From NCBI GenBank assembly GCA_904395805.1, contig CAJFNV010000054.1:20520-84519 (forward strand): a DNA stretch of 64,000 nt, in the 5' to 3' direction. The stretch is from Candidatus Gallispira edinburgensis. GTDB taxonomy: Bacteria; Bacillota; Clostridia; Lachnospirales; CAG-274. Shown piece after piece: positions 18,562 to 27,924 of this stretch (position 1 is the first letter of the stretch; each line of letters opens with the position of its first letter). The notes beneath the pieces are model-generated. The model was given only the letters and a program-made list of their open reading frames with translations. It did not search any database and had not been told where the DNA came from. Both the position numbers and the translations under genes were made by a program.

Positions 18562-19539
18562 ATGACAATAAATGAGATAGCAAAAATGGCGGGAGTTTCA
18601 AGAGCCACCGTGTCAAGGTATCTTAATAACGGCTATGTAAGTGCCGAAAAGAAGGAAATAATAAAAAAAGTTATTGAGGAAACAGGCTATGTACCCTCTA
18701 CACAGGCACAGACTCTCCGTACCAAAAAGACAAATGTTATAGGTGTAATTATACCAAGGCTCAATTCCGATGCAATAGGAAAAATGATAAGCGGAATAAG
18801 CAGTGTTGTTGCAGCAGAAAATTTTCAGCTCATACTGGCAAACACAGCCAATGACGAAAAGGAAGAGCTTAAGTATATAAATACATTTAAAGATAATTTT
18901 GTAGACGGCATTATATTAATAGGAACAATATTCACAAACAAACACAAAAAATTAATAAATGAACTTAACATTCCCCTTGTTATACTTGCCCAGAAACTTG
19001 AGGGGTGTTCATGCGTATACAGTGACGATTACAACGGTACAAAGGCACTTACAAATGTGTTATTGAGGAAAAAGAAAAAAATTGCCTACATAGGAGTTAC
19101 AGACAAGGACAAGGCTGCAGGTCTTTCAAGAAAAAAAGGATATATTTCCGCACTCAATGAAAATAATGTAAAATATGACGACAGGTACATTGTGCAATGC
19201 GAATTTTCACTTGAGGCAGGATATGAAGCCTGTAAAGAGCTTTTCAGCCGTAATATTGATATTGAAGGCATTGTATGTGCTACAGACAATATTGCTGCAG
19301 GTGCTGTAAAATACATTAAACAGTCCGGCAGAAAAATACCTGATGATGTAATGATAACAGGTATTGGTGATAACATAATAGGCACAGTAATGGAGCCTAA
19401 TCTGACCTCACTCCATTTTTATTACAAATCAAGCGGAATGGAGGCAGCTCGTCTTTTAATGAATATGATAACGGGCAGAGAAGAAGGCTGCAGGGAAATA
19501 AAAATGGGCTACAGCGTTATTGAAAGAGAATCAACTTGA
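18562..19539 (+). CDS. scrR: LacI-family repressor of the sucrose operon
   Basis: A 325-aa regulator. Its N-terminal helix-turn-helix (TINEIAKMAGVSRATVSRYLNNG) and hinge helix precede a periplasmic-binding-protein-like effector domain (about 60-325). Family members leave the operator when the sugar, here probably fructose, sucrose or a phosphate ester, binds. It lies directly upstream of scrA, in the same direction, separated by its own terminator. Palindromic candidate operators occur at the scrA promoter. Confidence 0.9.
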   Translation: MTINEIAKMAGVSRATVSRYLNNGYVSAEKKEIIKKVIEETGYVPSTQAQTLRTKKTNVIGVIIPRLNSDAIGKMISGISSVVAAENFQLILANTANDEKEELKYINTFKDNFVDGIILIGTIFTNKHKKLINELNIPLVILAQKLEGCSCVYSDDYNGTKALTNVLLRKKKKIAYIGVTDKDKAAGLSRKKGYISALNENNVKYDDRYIVQCEFSLEAGYEACKELFSRNIDIEGIVCATDNIAAGAVKYIKQSGRKIPDDVMITGIGDNIIGTVMEPNLTSLHFYYKSSGMEAARLLMNMITGREEGCREIKMGYSVIEREST

Positions 19540-19550
19540 TAAAATATTAA

Positions 19551-19587
19551 AAATCGGAAATTTTTCCGATTTTTTTTATTTTTTTAA
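19551..19587 (+). terminator. scrR terminator
   Basis: Inverted repeat aatcggaaa / tttccgatt followed by a long T tract (tttttttatttttttt). Confidence 0.9.
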
Positions 19588-19596
19588 CTGTTTTAT

Positions 19597-19613
19597 GTAA
19601 TCGTTCTCTTTAT
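19597..19613 (-). promoter_or_regulatory. Upstream candidate ScrR operator
   Basis: The minus strand reads aaagagaacgattac, sharing GAGAACGAT with the operator at the scrA start site, in opposite orientation. The centre-to-centre distance is about 131 bp, so repression by looping is possible. This is inference from sequence similarity. Confidence 0.4.
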
Positions 19614-19685
19614 TTCTAAATTTCAAAATCAATTTTATCTGTAAATTGCACAATAAATTTTGTTAAAATTTGTGTAAAATATCAA

Positions 19686-19714
19686 TTTACAACAAAATCA
19701 ATACTATGTATAAT
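19686..19714 (+). promoter_or_regulatory. Promoter of the sucrose operon
   Basis: TTTACA, 17-bp spacer, perfect TATAAT. The expected start site falls near 19721, immediately before the palindromic operator. Confidence 0.8.
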
Positions 19715-19725
19715 TAAATCATAAA

Positions 19726-19741
19726 GTGAGAACGATACCAC
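19726..19741 (+). promoter_or_regulatory. Candidate ScrR operator
   Basis: Imperfect palindrome gtgagaacgataccac with outer GTG/CAC and a central ACGaT core with CG at its centre, the usual LacI-family layout. It sits at positions about +5 to +20 relative to the predicted start, where binding would block transcription. Confidence 0.6.
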
Positions 19742-19765
19742 ATTAAAATTTAAGGAGGTTTTTTT

Positions 19766-21634
19766 ATGGATTACAATTCAGCAGCTAAAAAGGTAATCGA
19801 AGGCTTGGGCGGAAAGGAAAATATTGTTTCCGCTGCTCACTGTGCAACAAGATTAAGACTTGTTATAGGTGACAATGACAAATGCAACAAGGAGTTTATT
19901 GAAAACATCGACGGTGTCAAGGGTGTTTTCTTTGCCTCAGGTCAGCTTCAGGTCATATTCGGCACAGGTGTTGTAAACAAAGTATATGACGAATTTATAA
20001 AAGAAGCAGGCATAAGCGAAGCAACCAAAGAGGACGTAAAACAGGCAGCAAGCGCAAAGACAAATGTATTTAAGAGAGTTATCAAAGCTTTAGGCGATGT
20101 CTTTGTTCCCATTATACCTGCAATTGTTGCAAGCGGTCTTTTAATGGGACTTCTGGAAGGCTTATGCAATGCCTTTCCCGAAATGGCAAATTCAGGTACA
20201 TATCAGATAATACATCTGTTTTCAAATGCAGCTTTCGTATTTCTTCCTGTTTTAATAGGTATGAGTGCAGCACAGGTATTCGGCGGAAATAAATTCCTGG
20301 GTGCAGTTATAGGTATGATCATGATACATCCGGACCTTATGAATGCATGGAACGTTGCAGGTGCAGATCCCGGCACTATTCCTCAGGCTTCCGTATGGTT
20401 CGGTGCCTACTCAATTAATCTTGTAGGCTATCAGGGACACGTTATCCCTGTTGTTATAGCAGTATGGTTTATGTCAAACCTTGAAAAAAGGCTCCATAAG
20501 ATCGTGCCCGAAATGATAGATCTCTTTGTTACACCCCTTGTAACAGTTCTTGTAACCGGATATCTGACACTTACAATTTTCGGACCTGTATTTTCACTTC
20601 TTGAAAACTATGTTTTAAACGGTGTACAGTATCTTATATCAATACCTTTCGGTATTGGCTCATTTATCGTAGGTGCAGTTTACGCTCCTACAGTTGTGGC
20701 AGGTGTACATCATATGTACAACGCAATTGAAGCAGGTATGATAAGCTCTACAGGGGCAAACACATGGATGCCTATAGCAACAGCAGCAAACGTAGCACAG
20801 GGTGCTGCAGCCCTTGCCCTTGCCTTAAAGACAAGAAACAGAAAGGTAAAATCAATGGCTCTGCCTGCATCTCTTTCAGCATTTTTAGGCATTACCGAAC
20901 CTGCTATATTCGGTGTTAATTTAAGATTTTTCAAGCCTTTTATTGCAGGCTGTATAGGCGGTGCTTTCGGTGCCCTTGTTGCATCCGTATTAAAGGTAAG
21001 CGCCACTGCTTATGGTATTACAGGTGTATTCGGCTTACTTATTACAACTCACTGTATCGTTCAGTATATCATTGTTATGGCAGTTGCCTTTGCCGTTGCA
21101 TTTATAGTATCATGGATATTATTCAAAGACGAAAAAGAAGAAGGGCCTGTTCAGGCAGAAACAGTAACAGAATTCACTCCTGAGCCGGGTACGGTTTATT
21201 CCCCTTTAAAAGGCGAGGCTATAGCTTTAAAGGATGTTAAGGACGAAACATTTGCAGGGGAAGTACTTGGACAGGGAATTGCGGTTATACCCGAAAATGG
21301 CGTTGTTGTTTCTCCCGTAAAGGGAAAGGTTGAAACCCTTTTTGATACAAAACATGCAATAGGTATAACAGCAGATGACGGCACAGAGCTCCTTATACAC
21401 ATTGGCATAAACACAGTTGAGCTTGGAGGAAAATATTACACAGCCTTTGTAAGTGAAGGCGATGAGATCAAAGTCGGACAAAAACTCATTGAATTTGATA
21501 TAAATGAGATCAAAAAAGCAGGCTATGACATTACAACTCCCGTTATTGTAACAAATTCATTTGACTATGAAAGCGTTACAGCAGAAAAAGCAGGAAGTGT
21601 TGACTTTGGCGAAAAGATTTTAACTGTAAGGTGA
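19766..21634 (+). CDS. scrA: PTS sucrose-type enzyme IIBCA
   Basis: Membrane transporter that phosphorylates sucrose during uptake. The 622-aa chain has the order EIIB (about 1-90, active Cys26 in AAHCATRLRLV), EIIC (about 105-455, about ten membrane segments), EIIA of the glucose type (about 475-622, phospho-His in LLIHIGINTVEL). Because EIIA is fused, only HPr and EI are needed, and both are encoded downstream. Sucrose specificity follows from the scrB and scrK neighbours; beta-glucoside or trehalose specificity is less likely. Confidence 0.92.
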   Translation: MDYNSAAKKVIEGLGGKENIVSAAHCATRLRLVIGDNDKCNKEFIENIDGVKGVFFASGQLQVIFGTGVVNKVYDEFIKEAGISEATKEDVKQAASAKTNVFKRVIKALGDVFVPIIPAIVASGLLMGLLEGLCNAFPEMANSGTYQIIHLFSNAAFVFLPVLIGMSAAQVFGGNKFLGAVIGMIMIHPDLMNAWNVAGADPGTIPQASVWFGAYSINLVGYQGHVIPVVIAVWFMSNLEKRLHKIVPEMIDLFVTPLVTVLVTGYLTLTIFGPVFSLLENYVLNGVQYLISIPFGIGSFIVGAVYAPTVVAGVHHMYNAIEAGMISSTGANTWMPIATAANVAQGAAALALALKTRNRKVKSMALPASLSAFLGITEPAIFGVNLRFFKPFIAGCIGGAFGALVASVLKVSATAYGITGVFGLLITTHCIVQYIIVMAVAFAVAFIVSWILFKDEKEEGPVQAETVTEFTPEPGTVYSPLKGEAIALKDVKDETFAGEVLGQGIAVIPENGVVVSPVKGKVETLFDTKHAIGITADDGTELLIHIGINTVELGGKYYTAFVSEGDEIKVGQKLIEFDINEIKKAGYDITTPVIVTNSFDYESVTAEKAGSVDFGEKILTVR

Positions 21635-21638
21635 TAAT

Positions 21639-23030
21639 ATGAACAAAAACACCATTCTTAATTCCGTTAAGGAAGCTGAAAAGAATATAGATAAAGTAAA
21701 CAAAGATAATTACAGACAGTGTTTTCATTTAATGCCTCCTGTAGGCTGGCTTAATGACCCTAACGGACTGTGTCAGATCAATGGGGAATACAATGTTTTC
21801 TTTCAGTATTCTCCATTAAGCCCCAAAGGCAGCGGCGGCAGATTCTGGGGATGGTATAAAAGCCGTGATTTGATAAACTGGAAATATGAAGGAGTTCCCC
21901 TTGTAACAGACACCCAATGGGATAAAGACGGGGTGTATTCAGGCTCTGCCCTTGTGGAAGATAATAAAATACACATTTTCTACACAGGCAATGTTAAGCA
22001 CAAGGGTGAATATGACTACATAAACGCAGGAAGAGAGTCAAATACTATATACACAACTCCCGAAAACTGGGAAAAGCAGCTGATTTTTACAAACAGCGAT
22101 TATCCCGAAAGCTATACACAGCATATAAGAGATCCGAAAGTCTGGAAAGAAAACGACAAGTACTACATGGTTCTGGGCGGAAGAAAAAAAGGTGACAAGG
22201 GAGCAGTGCTTTTATACACATCAGATAATATAAGCAGCGGCTGGCATTTTCTCAGGGAAATCACCACTGAAAAGAAATTCGGATATATGTGGGAATGCCC
22301 AGACATATTTAAGCTTGATAACCAGTATTTCCTCTCTCTTTCACCTCAGGGACTGGAACAGGAAGGCTACAAATACCAGAATATATATCAGAGCGGTTAC
22401 TTTTCAATTGACGGAGACTACAGATCGGACTGTGATTTAATTAACTTTACGGAGTGGGATATGGGCTTTGACTTTTATGCCCCCCAGACATTTAAAGACG
22501 AACTGAACAGAAGAATATTAATAGGCTGGGTCGGTATGCCGGATGCTGAATATACAAACCCTACCGTTGAAAGAGGCTGGCAGAACTGTCTGACTGTACC
22601 GAGAGTTCTTGAATATAAGAAGGGTAAAATTTATCAGACTCCCGTACCCGAGATCAACAAGCTGAGAAGAGATGCAGCTGCTCTTAATTCGGGAGATAAA
22701 GTATCCTTGAAAATATGCGATATAATCATTGAAAATATTAATTCCAATAATTTTAAAGCAGATATTAAAGGCGTTCTCTCCATTGAATACAGTAATAATC
22801 TCTTTAAAATCACTCTTGACCAATACGGCAGAAAGGAAAGAGGACTTGTTCTTTCCTCTCTTGACAAAGTAAGGATACTTGCCGACAGTTCCGTTGCCGA
22901 AATATATATAAATGACGGAGAATATGTATTTACAACAATGTATTATAGTGAAGATGATTTTATAAGTATCAATTGTCCTGACAGCAGAATTACACTCTGG
23001 TCTATGGATAAAATGGAGGTCAGATATTAA
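21639..23030 (+). CDS. scrB: Sucrose-6-phosphate hydrolase (GH32)
   Basis: Cleaves sucrose-6-phosphate to glucose-6-phosphate and fructose in the cytoplasm. The 463-aa protein has a GH32 five-bladed propeller with nucleophile WLNDPNG, transition-state RDPKVW and acid/base WECPD. A C-terminal beta sandwich lies at about 345-463. No signal peptide. It starts 4 nt after scrA and its TAATG end overlaps the fructokinase start. Confidence 0.96.
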   Translation: MNKNTILNSVKEAEKNIDKVNKDNYRQCFHLMPPVGWLNDPNGLCQINGEYNVFFQYSPLSPKGSGGRFWGWYKSRDLINWKYEGVPLVTDTQWDKDGVYSGSALVEDNKIHIFYTGNVKHKGEYDYINAGRESNTIYTTPENWEKQLIFTNSDYPESYTQHIRDPKVWKENDKYYMVLGGRKKGDKGAVLLYTSDNISSGWHFLREITTEKKFGYMWECPDIFKLDNQYFLSLSPQGLEQEGYKYQNIYQSGYFSIDGDYRSDCDLINFTEWDMGFDFYAPQTFKDELNRRILIGWVGMPDAEYTNPTVERGWQNCLTVPRVLEYKKGKIYQTPVPEINKLRRDAAALNSGDKVSLKICDIIIENINSNNFKADIKGVLSIEYSNNLFKITLDQYGRKERGLVLSSLDKVRILADSSVAEIYINDGEYVFTTMYYSEDDFISINCPDSRITLWSMDKMEVRY

Positions 23031-23989
23031 TGAAAAAGCTTATAGCAATAGGAGAAGCTCTTATAGACTTTATACCGGGTGAAAAATCAAAACCTATTAA
23101 AAACGTATCCGCATTTTATCCCAATGTGGGCGGTGCTCCCGCTAACGTATGCGGAGCATTTACAAAGCTTGGAGGAAAATCCGAAATGATCACTCAGCTT
23201 GGCAATGATCCTTTCGGAGACAAAATAATAGATGAATTTGAAAAATACGGCATAGGTCACAGCTATGTGTCAAGAACAGATAAAGCTAATACATCTCTTG
23301 CCTTTGTTGCACTTAAGGAAAATGGAAACAGAGAATTTTCATTTTACAGAAATCCCGGGGCAGACATGCTCCTTTCACCTGAAAGCATTAAGGAAGAGTG
23401 GTTTGATGAGGGCTACTGCCTCCACTTCTGTTCCGTATCCCTTGGAGATTTTCCTATGAGAGAGGCTCATAAAAAGGCTATAGAAATTGCTCTTAAAAAA
23501 AATATGATCGTAAGCTTTGATCCGAATATAAGACTTCCCCTATGGAAAGACAAAAATAAGCTCAGAGAGGCGGTAATGGAATTTATGCCCCTTGCCCATA
23601 TCGTTAAAATATCCGATGAAGAGATCGAATTTATAACAGGCAAAAAAAATGTATCAGATGCAAAGGACATATTATTCAGAGGCAATACAAAAATAGTTCT
23701 TTATACAAAGGGTGCCGAGGGTGCGGAAGTTTACAGAAAACATGACAACGGATATTCTGCCTGTGAAGATGTTGAAGCTGTTGACACTACAGGAGCAGGA
23801 GATGCTTTTATAGGCTCATTTTTATATAAAATGTACGAAAACAACATTACTGTTGAGAGTCTTAATAAAATTCCTGTTGAAATTCTCTTAAATGCTCTTG
23901 ACTTTTCCAACAGATTTTGTACAATAAGTATAACAAGGAAAGGAGCAATAGCTTCTTATCCCGACAATTTTAAGGAGGTATTAAAATGA
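23030..23989 (+). CDS. scrK: Fructokinase (PfkB family)
   Basis: Phosphorylates the fructose released by ScrB. A 319-aa ribokinase-type fold with GGAPANVCGAFTKLGG near the N-terminus and catalytic DTTGAGDAFIGSF near the C-terminus. Its stop overlaps ptsH (ATGA), so translation is coupled through to HPr. Confidence 0.95.
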   Translation: MKKLIAIGEALIDFIPGEKSKPIKNVSAFYPNVGGAPANVCGAFTKLGGKSEMITQLGNDPFGDKIIDEFEKYGIGHSYVSRTDKANTSLAFVALKENGNREFSFYRNPGADMLLSPESIKEEWFDEGYCLHFCSVSLGDFPMREAHKKAIEIALKKNMIVSFDPNIRLPLWKDKNKLREAVMEFMPLAHIVKISDEEIEFITGKKNVSDAKDILFRGNTKIVLYTKGAEGAEVYRKHDNGYSACEDVEAVDTTGAGDAFIGSFLYKMYENNITVESLNKIPVEILLNALDFSNRFCTISITRKGAIASYPDNFKEVLK

Positions 23990-24243
23990 AAGTTATTGAT
24001 TATGTAATTACAGATCCCGTAGGTATTCACGCAAGACCGGCAGGTCAGCTTGCAAAGCTTGCAAAAGAGGTCGAAAGCAAGGTGACCATCGAATTTGATG
24101 ACAAAAGTGCAGATGCCGGCAGACTTCTGGCTGTTATGGGCTTAGGCATTAAATCGGGGGATAAAATGACAGTTAAGATCGAGGGAGCCGACGAGGAGGC
24201 AGCCGCTGTAAAGGTAGAGGAATTTTTAAAGAATAATTTATAA
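23986..24243 (+). CDS. ptsH: HPr-like phosphocarrier with Arg at position 46
   Basis: Carries phosphate from enzyme I to EIIA. The 85-aa protein has the His15 phosphorylation site GIHARPAG. A gap-free comparison with Bacillus subtilis HPr places Arg46 (DAGRLLAVMG) where Gram-positive HPr has the regulatory Ser46 phosphorylated by HPr kinase. The transport function should therefore be intact, while Ser46-dependent catabolite repression through this protein should not occur. It is coupled to scrK and 13 nt before ptsI, so it is induced with the sucrose genes. Confidence 0.93.
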   Translation: MKVIDYVITDPVGIHARPAGQLAKLAKEVESKVTIEFDDKSADAGRLLAVMGLGIKSGDKMTVKIEGADEEAAAVKVEEFLKNNL

Positions 24244-24256
24244 GGGGGTATCTATA

Positions 24257-25876
24257 ATGGGGGAATTTACAGGTAAAGCCATTGTAAGCGGTATTGCAAT
24301 CGGCAAACTTATGTATTATTCAAAGGATGCACAGCAGGTAAAAAGATATAAGATAAGTGATATCGATGCTGAAAAAGCAAGATATGAAGAAGCAAAAAAT
24401 ACAGCAATTGAACAGCTTAATCAGATCTACGAAAAGGCATTAAAAGAAGTCGGGGAAGTAAATGCCTCTATATTTGAAGTTCACGCCATGATGCTTGAAG
24501 ATGAGGACTATAATGACTCCATAAATAACATAATTGAAAGCCAGCTTGTAAATGCGGAATATGCCGTTGCCTGTACAGGAGATAATTTTTCAAAAATGTT
24601 TTCTGAAATGGAAGATGATTATTTCAGGGCAAGAGCTGCCGATATTAAAGACATTTCAGAAAGAGTTATTTACGTTTTAAAGGGCAGCGGAAGTACATCA
24701 GGACCAAATGAGCCTGTTATACTTATAGCCGAGGACCTGGCACCAAGCGAAACAGTACAGATGGATAAGGACAATCTTTTATCCTTCGTAACAAGACTTG
24801 GTTCCTCCAACTCTCATACTGCAATTCTTGCAAGAAATATGGACATACCTGCTATTATAGGCATTGATATAAAGGAAGAATGGGACGGACTTAACGCCAT
24901 AGTAGACGGATATAACGGAAAGCTTATTGTCGACCCTGACGAGGAAACACTTAACGCCTACATAGAAAAGCAGAAAAAGGATACTGAAGCAAAGGAGCTT
25001 CTTAAGCAGTTTAAGGACAAGGAAGACGTTACCCTTGACGGAAAGCATATCAAACTCTACTGCAATATAGGAAGTGTGTCTGACACAGCCGCTGTACTTA
25101 AGAGCAACGCTCAGGGAATAGGGCTTTTCAGAAGTGAGTTTTTATATCTTGAGAGCAGTGACTATCCGTCAGAGGAAGTACAGTTCCAGGCATACAAGAC
25201 CGTTGCGGAAAATATGGCAGGCAGAAAGGTTATAATAAGGACCCTTGACATAGGAGCCGATAAACAGGCTGATTACTTTGAACTTGGCAAAGAAGACAAT
25301 CCGGCATTAGGCTACAGAGCCATAAGAATATGCCTTGACAGACCTGAGGTATTTAAAACTCAGCTGAGAGCCCTTTTCAGAGCAAGTGCCTTCGGAAACA
25401 TAGCTATTATGTACCCTATGATAATATCTGTTGACGAGGTTTTAAAAATCAAAGCAATTGTAAAGGAAGTAACTGATGAGCTTAAGGAAAAGGGTATCCC
25501 ATTTAAGGAAGATATCGAACAGGGTATTATGATCGAAACTCCGGCAGCAGCTATTATAAGCGACGAGCTTGCCAAAGAGGTTGATTTCTTTAGTATCGGT
25601 ACAAACGATCTGACTCAGTATACCCTTGCTATTGACAGACAGAATGCAAAGCTTGAAAGCATATGTGATACACACCATCCTGCCGTATTGAAGCTTATTG
25701 AAATGGTTGTTAAAAATGCTCATAAAGAAGGTATATGGGCAGGTATATGCGGTGAACTGGGTGCAGACCTTACTCTTACGGAAAGATTTCTTAAGATGGG
25801 CGTTGACGAACTTTCTGTTTCAGCATCAAAGGTTCTTGCAGTAAGAAAGAAGATAAGAGAAACAAAGGCTAATTAA
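24257..25876 (+). CDS. ptsI: PTS enzyme I (PEP-protein phosphotransferase)
   Basis: Starts the PTS phosphorylation cascade from PEP. The protein is 539 aa, slightly shorter than the usual 570. The active histidine lies in LGSSNSHTAILARNMDIPA. The PEP-binding domain shows GIGLFRSEFLY, FFSIGTNDLTQY and the Cys-containing GICGELGAD segment. It is the last gene of the sucrose operon. Having EI and HPr in a sugar-specific operon is uncommon; they may be the only general PTS proteins of the genome or a dedicated set. Confidence 0.96.
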   Translation: MGEFTGKAIVSGIAIGKLMYYSKDAQQVKRYKISDIDAEKARYEEAKNTAIEQLNQIYEKALKEVGEVNASIFEVHAMMLEDEDYNDSINNIIESQLVNAEYAVACTGDNFSKMFSEMEDDYFRARAADIKDISERVIYVLKGSGSTSGPNEPVILIAEDLAPSETVQMDKDNLLSFVTRLGSSNSHTAILARNMDIPAIIGIDIKEEWDGLNAIVDGYNGKLIVDPDEETLNAYIEKQKKDTEAKELLKQFKDKEDVTLDGKHIKLYCNIGSVSDTAAVLKSNAQGIGLFRSEFLYLESSDYPSEEVQFQAYKTVAENMAGRKVIIRTLDIGADKQADYFELGKEDNPALGYRAIRICLDRPEVFKTQLRALFRASAFGNIAIMYPMIISVDEVLKIKAIVKEVTDELKEKGIPFKEDIEQGIMIETPAAAIISDELAKEVDFFSIGTNDLTQYTLAIDRQNAKLESICDTHHPAVLKLIEMVVKNAHKEGIWAGICGELGADLTLTERFLKMGVDELSVSASKVLAVRKKIRETKAN

Positions 25877-25908
25877 ATTAGCTGCATAAAAGGATATTTA
25901 ATATTAAA

Positions 25909-25930
25909 GGGTGCTGCATTTGCAGCACCC
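25909..25930. terminator. Bidirectional hairpin between ptsI and the stalk-domain gene
   Basis: Perfect 10-bp inverted repeat gggtgctgca / tgcagcaccc with a 2-nt loop. On the minus strand it is followed by tttaatatt. It lies between two convergent genes. The plus side lacks a good T tract. Confidence 0.65.
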
Positions 25931-26014
25931 TCATACTGTCAAAGAGTCCATTTTAGGCTTTTTTTGATCCCCGCAATTTTTTTATTGTCTGTTTTTATAA
26001 CATATACTGTCTCA

Positions 26015-26794
26015 TCAGCTGCCCATTATCATATTTAACTGTTCCTGCAGGTGTGAGTTATAATTTGCCACAACATCGCTTACACCGGCTTCTCCCGCAA
26101 CACTTCCAAGAGCATCATCAATTTCCTTAAGCCTGCTTAAAGCATTAACAAGCTCATCATAGCTCATGCCTGATATACTGTCTGCAATACTATTAAGCTC
26201 GGTTTTAAGCTCGGTATATTCATCACTTGTGTATTCAACAGCATCAATAATACTTACCGTTCCCTGAAGTATCTGTGCATAGGCATCTACTTTTCCAGCC
26301 ATATTGCTGCTTACATCAGCTTTTTCCTGCTCAGAAGCAGAATTGGTGTCATTGCTGTCCATCGCTTTTGAACTTATGTTTACAGTCCTTGTGGTTCCGT
26401 CCCACTCAACATCGTATCCAAAGCCCTCAGACAAAGCTCTCAAAGGGATCATTGTTCTTGAATTTACTATAAGTGCAGGAGAATCAACAGGCACATTTTC
26501 ATTATAAACACCGTCACCTACAATTATGTAATTCTCTCCCACTGTAACTATTGCAATTACATCCCCCTGAGTAAAGCTTGCAGTCTTTGTTTCGGCATCC
26601 CATGCAACATCACAGCCGAGAGCCTCTGCAACAGCTCTTAAAGGCACAAGTGTTCTGCCGTTTTCAATTATGGGCTGCTGATCCATTTCAACCTTAATAC
26701 CGTTTACATTAACGGTAATTTCATCTGCCGCCATAGCCACTGAGGCAAAAGCCATTGTAAGAGCTAAGGCTGATGCAAAAATTCTTTTCTTCAT
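26015..26794 (-). CDS. Secreted copper-amine-oxidase-N-like (stalk) domain protein
   Basis: A 259-aa protein with a clear signal peptide (basic MKKR, hydrophobic core, cleavage near AMA-AD). Residues about 27-150 form one stalk domain: two similar halves with GRTLVPLRAVAEALG and SRTMIPLRALSEGFG, each followed by a VxWD-type turn. A short Ser/Asn linker leads to a helical C-terminal region (about 170-259). Despite the Pfam name, these proteins are not amine oxidases. They are cell-surface adhesion or structural modules in Clostridia. Two further stalk-domain genes lie at 51.9-54.1 kb. Confidence 0.85.
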   Translation of the reverse strand: MKKRIFASALALTMAFASVAMAADEITVNVNGIKVEMDQQPIIENGRTLVPLRAVAEALGCDVAWDAETKTASFTQGDVIAIVTVGENYIIVGDGVYNENVPVDSPALIVNSRTMIPLRALSEGFGYDVEWDGTTRTVNISSKAMDSNDTNSASEQEKADVSSNMAGKVDAYAQILQGTVSIIDAVEYTSDEYTELKTELNSIADSISGMSYDELVNALSRLKEIDDALGSVAGEAGVSDVVANYNSHLQEQLNMIMGS

Positions 26795-26834
26795 AAAAAT
26801 ATCAACTCCTTACTTCAAATTCAGCTTAGCTGAT

Positions 26835-26868
26835 TTAAAAAAATAAGCTGCCGCAAAACTGCAGCAGC
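26835..26868 (-). terminator. Terminator of the secC-wecA operon
   Basis: On the minus strand, gctgctgca / tgcggcagc stem (one mismatch) is followed by ttattttttt, 11 nt after the wecA-like stop. Confidence 0.85.
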
Positions 26869-26878
26869 CAAGATTTTG

Positions 26879-27913
26879 TTACTGTTTTCTGTCTGTTCTC
26901 TTGCCATACACTGCGATCATTAGTATTATAACAAGCAAAATCATTAAGAGAGCAAGGGTTATCCTGTAATCACCTATAGCTATAACAACAGCTATAAGAC
27001 AGCTTATAGAGCTTAAACCGTAAAGCACCATTACAGCCTGCTGTGAACTAAGTCCCGAATCCACAAGTCTGTGATGAAGGTGTCCCCTGTCCGGAGCCAT
27101 AATAGGCTTGTGATTAATTGCACGCCTTATCATAGCAAAAGTTGTGTCAAGTATAGGAAGTGCCATTGCAAGGACCGAAAGAAGAAGAGCCAGCAATGCA
27201 TAAGTCTTGAACACGCCTATACATGAGGTAACAGCAAGGACATATCCTAAAAATGTTGAGCCTGTGTCACCCATATAAACCTCTGCAGGTGCAAAGTTTC
27301 TTGGAAGAAATCCCAGTGTTGACCCTGCAAGGGTAGCACATATAACTACAGCAAGGGTATTCCCTGACAAAGCACAGAGAATAGTAAGGCATATACTTGC
27401 AATAGTCGTAACACCTGCCGCAAGACCGTCAAGACCGTCTATAAGATTTACTGCATTAATAAGTCCCACAACCCACATTACGGTTATTATACTTGCAAAA
27501 GGCTTTAAATATTGCCACATAGGCCACATTATAAAATCAAGCTTTGTGCCTGTTGCAACCACGATGATCGCAACTATTATCTGGATAAACAGTTTAAACT
27601 TTGCACTAAGCTCATAAATATCATCAAGCATGCCCACAACAACAATAATTACAGCACCTGCAATAAAGCCTACAAATCTCATTGTATGAAATTCTTCAAC
27701 AAAAAAGGACATAACAATAATAGAAGCCATAAAGCCCAGCACAATAGCCAGTCCGCCCATACGGGGCACAGGCTCATTATTCATACCTCTTGAACGAGGG
27801 AAATCTACAGCTTTAAAGCGATATGCCAGCTTTTTAGCCACAGGTGTTGTCAAAAGTGTTATAGCAAAAGCAACAGCAAAAGCTGTCATGCACAAAAGCC
27901 AGGTTTCCGACAT
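26879..27913 (-). CDS. Undecaprenyl-phosphate sugar-1-phosphate transferase (WecA/TagO/MraY family)
   Basis: Integral membrane enzyme that starts teichoic acid or surface polysaccharide synthesis on undecaprenyl phosphate. The 344-aa protein has about ten membrane helices. It shows the family motifs VGMLDDIYEL, NLIDGLDGLAAG (catalytic Asp), MGDTGSTFLGY and the HLHHRL loop. It resembles WecA/TagO (GlcNAc-1-phosphate) more than MraY, judged by the DRGHLHHRL motif. It is the last gene of the operon, 11 nt after upp. Confidence 0.9.
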   Translation of the reverse strand: MSETWLLCMTAFAVAFAITLLTTPVAKKLAYRFKAVDFPRSRGMNNEPVPRMGGLAIVLGFMASIIVMSFFVEEFHTMRFVGFIAGAVIIVVVGMLDDIYELSAKFKLFIQIIVAIIVVATGTKLDFIMWPMWQYLKPFASIITVMWVVGLINAVNLIDGLDGLAAGVTTIASICLTILCALSGNTLAVVICATLAGSTLGFLPRNFAPAEVYMGDTGSTFLGYVLAVTSCIGVFKTYALLALLLSVLAMALPILDTTFAMIRRAINHKPIMAPDRGHLHHRLVDSGLSSQQAVMVLYGLSSISCLIAVVIAIGDYRITLALLMILLVIILMIAVYGKRTDRKQ

Positions 27914-27924
27914 AACGATCTCCC

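Noticed and set aside
26015-26794. Copper amine oxidase enzyme
   Set aside because: Only the N-terminal-like stalk domain is present; there is no catalytic domain or topaquinone motif.
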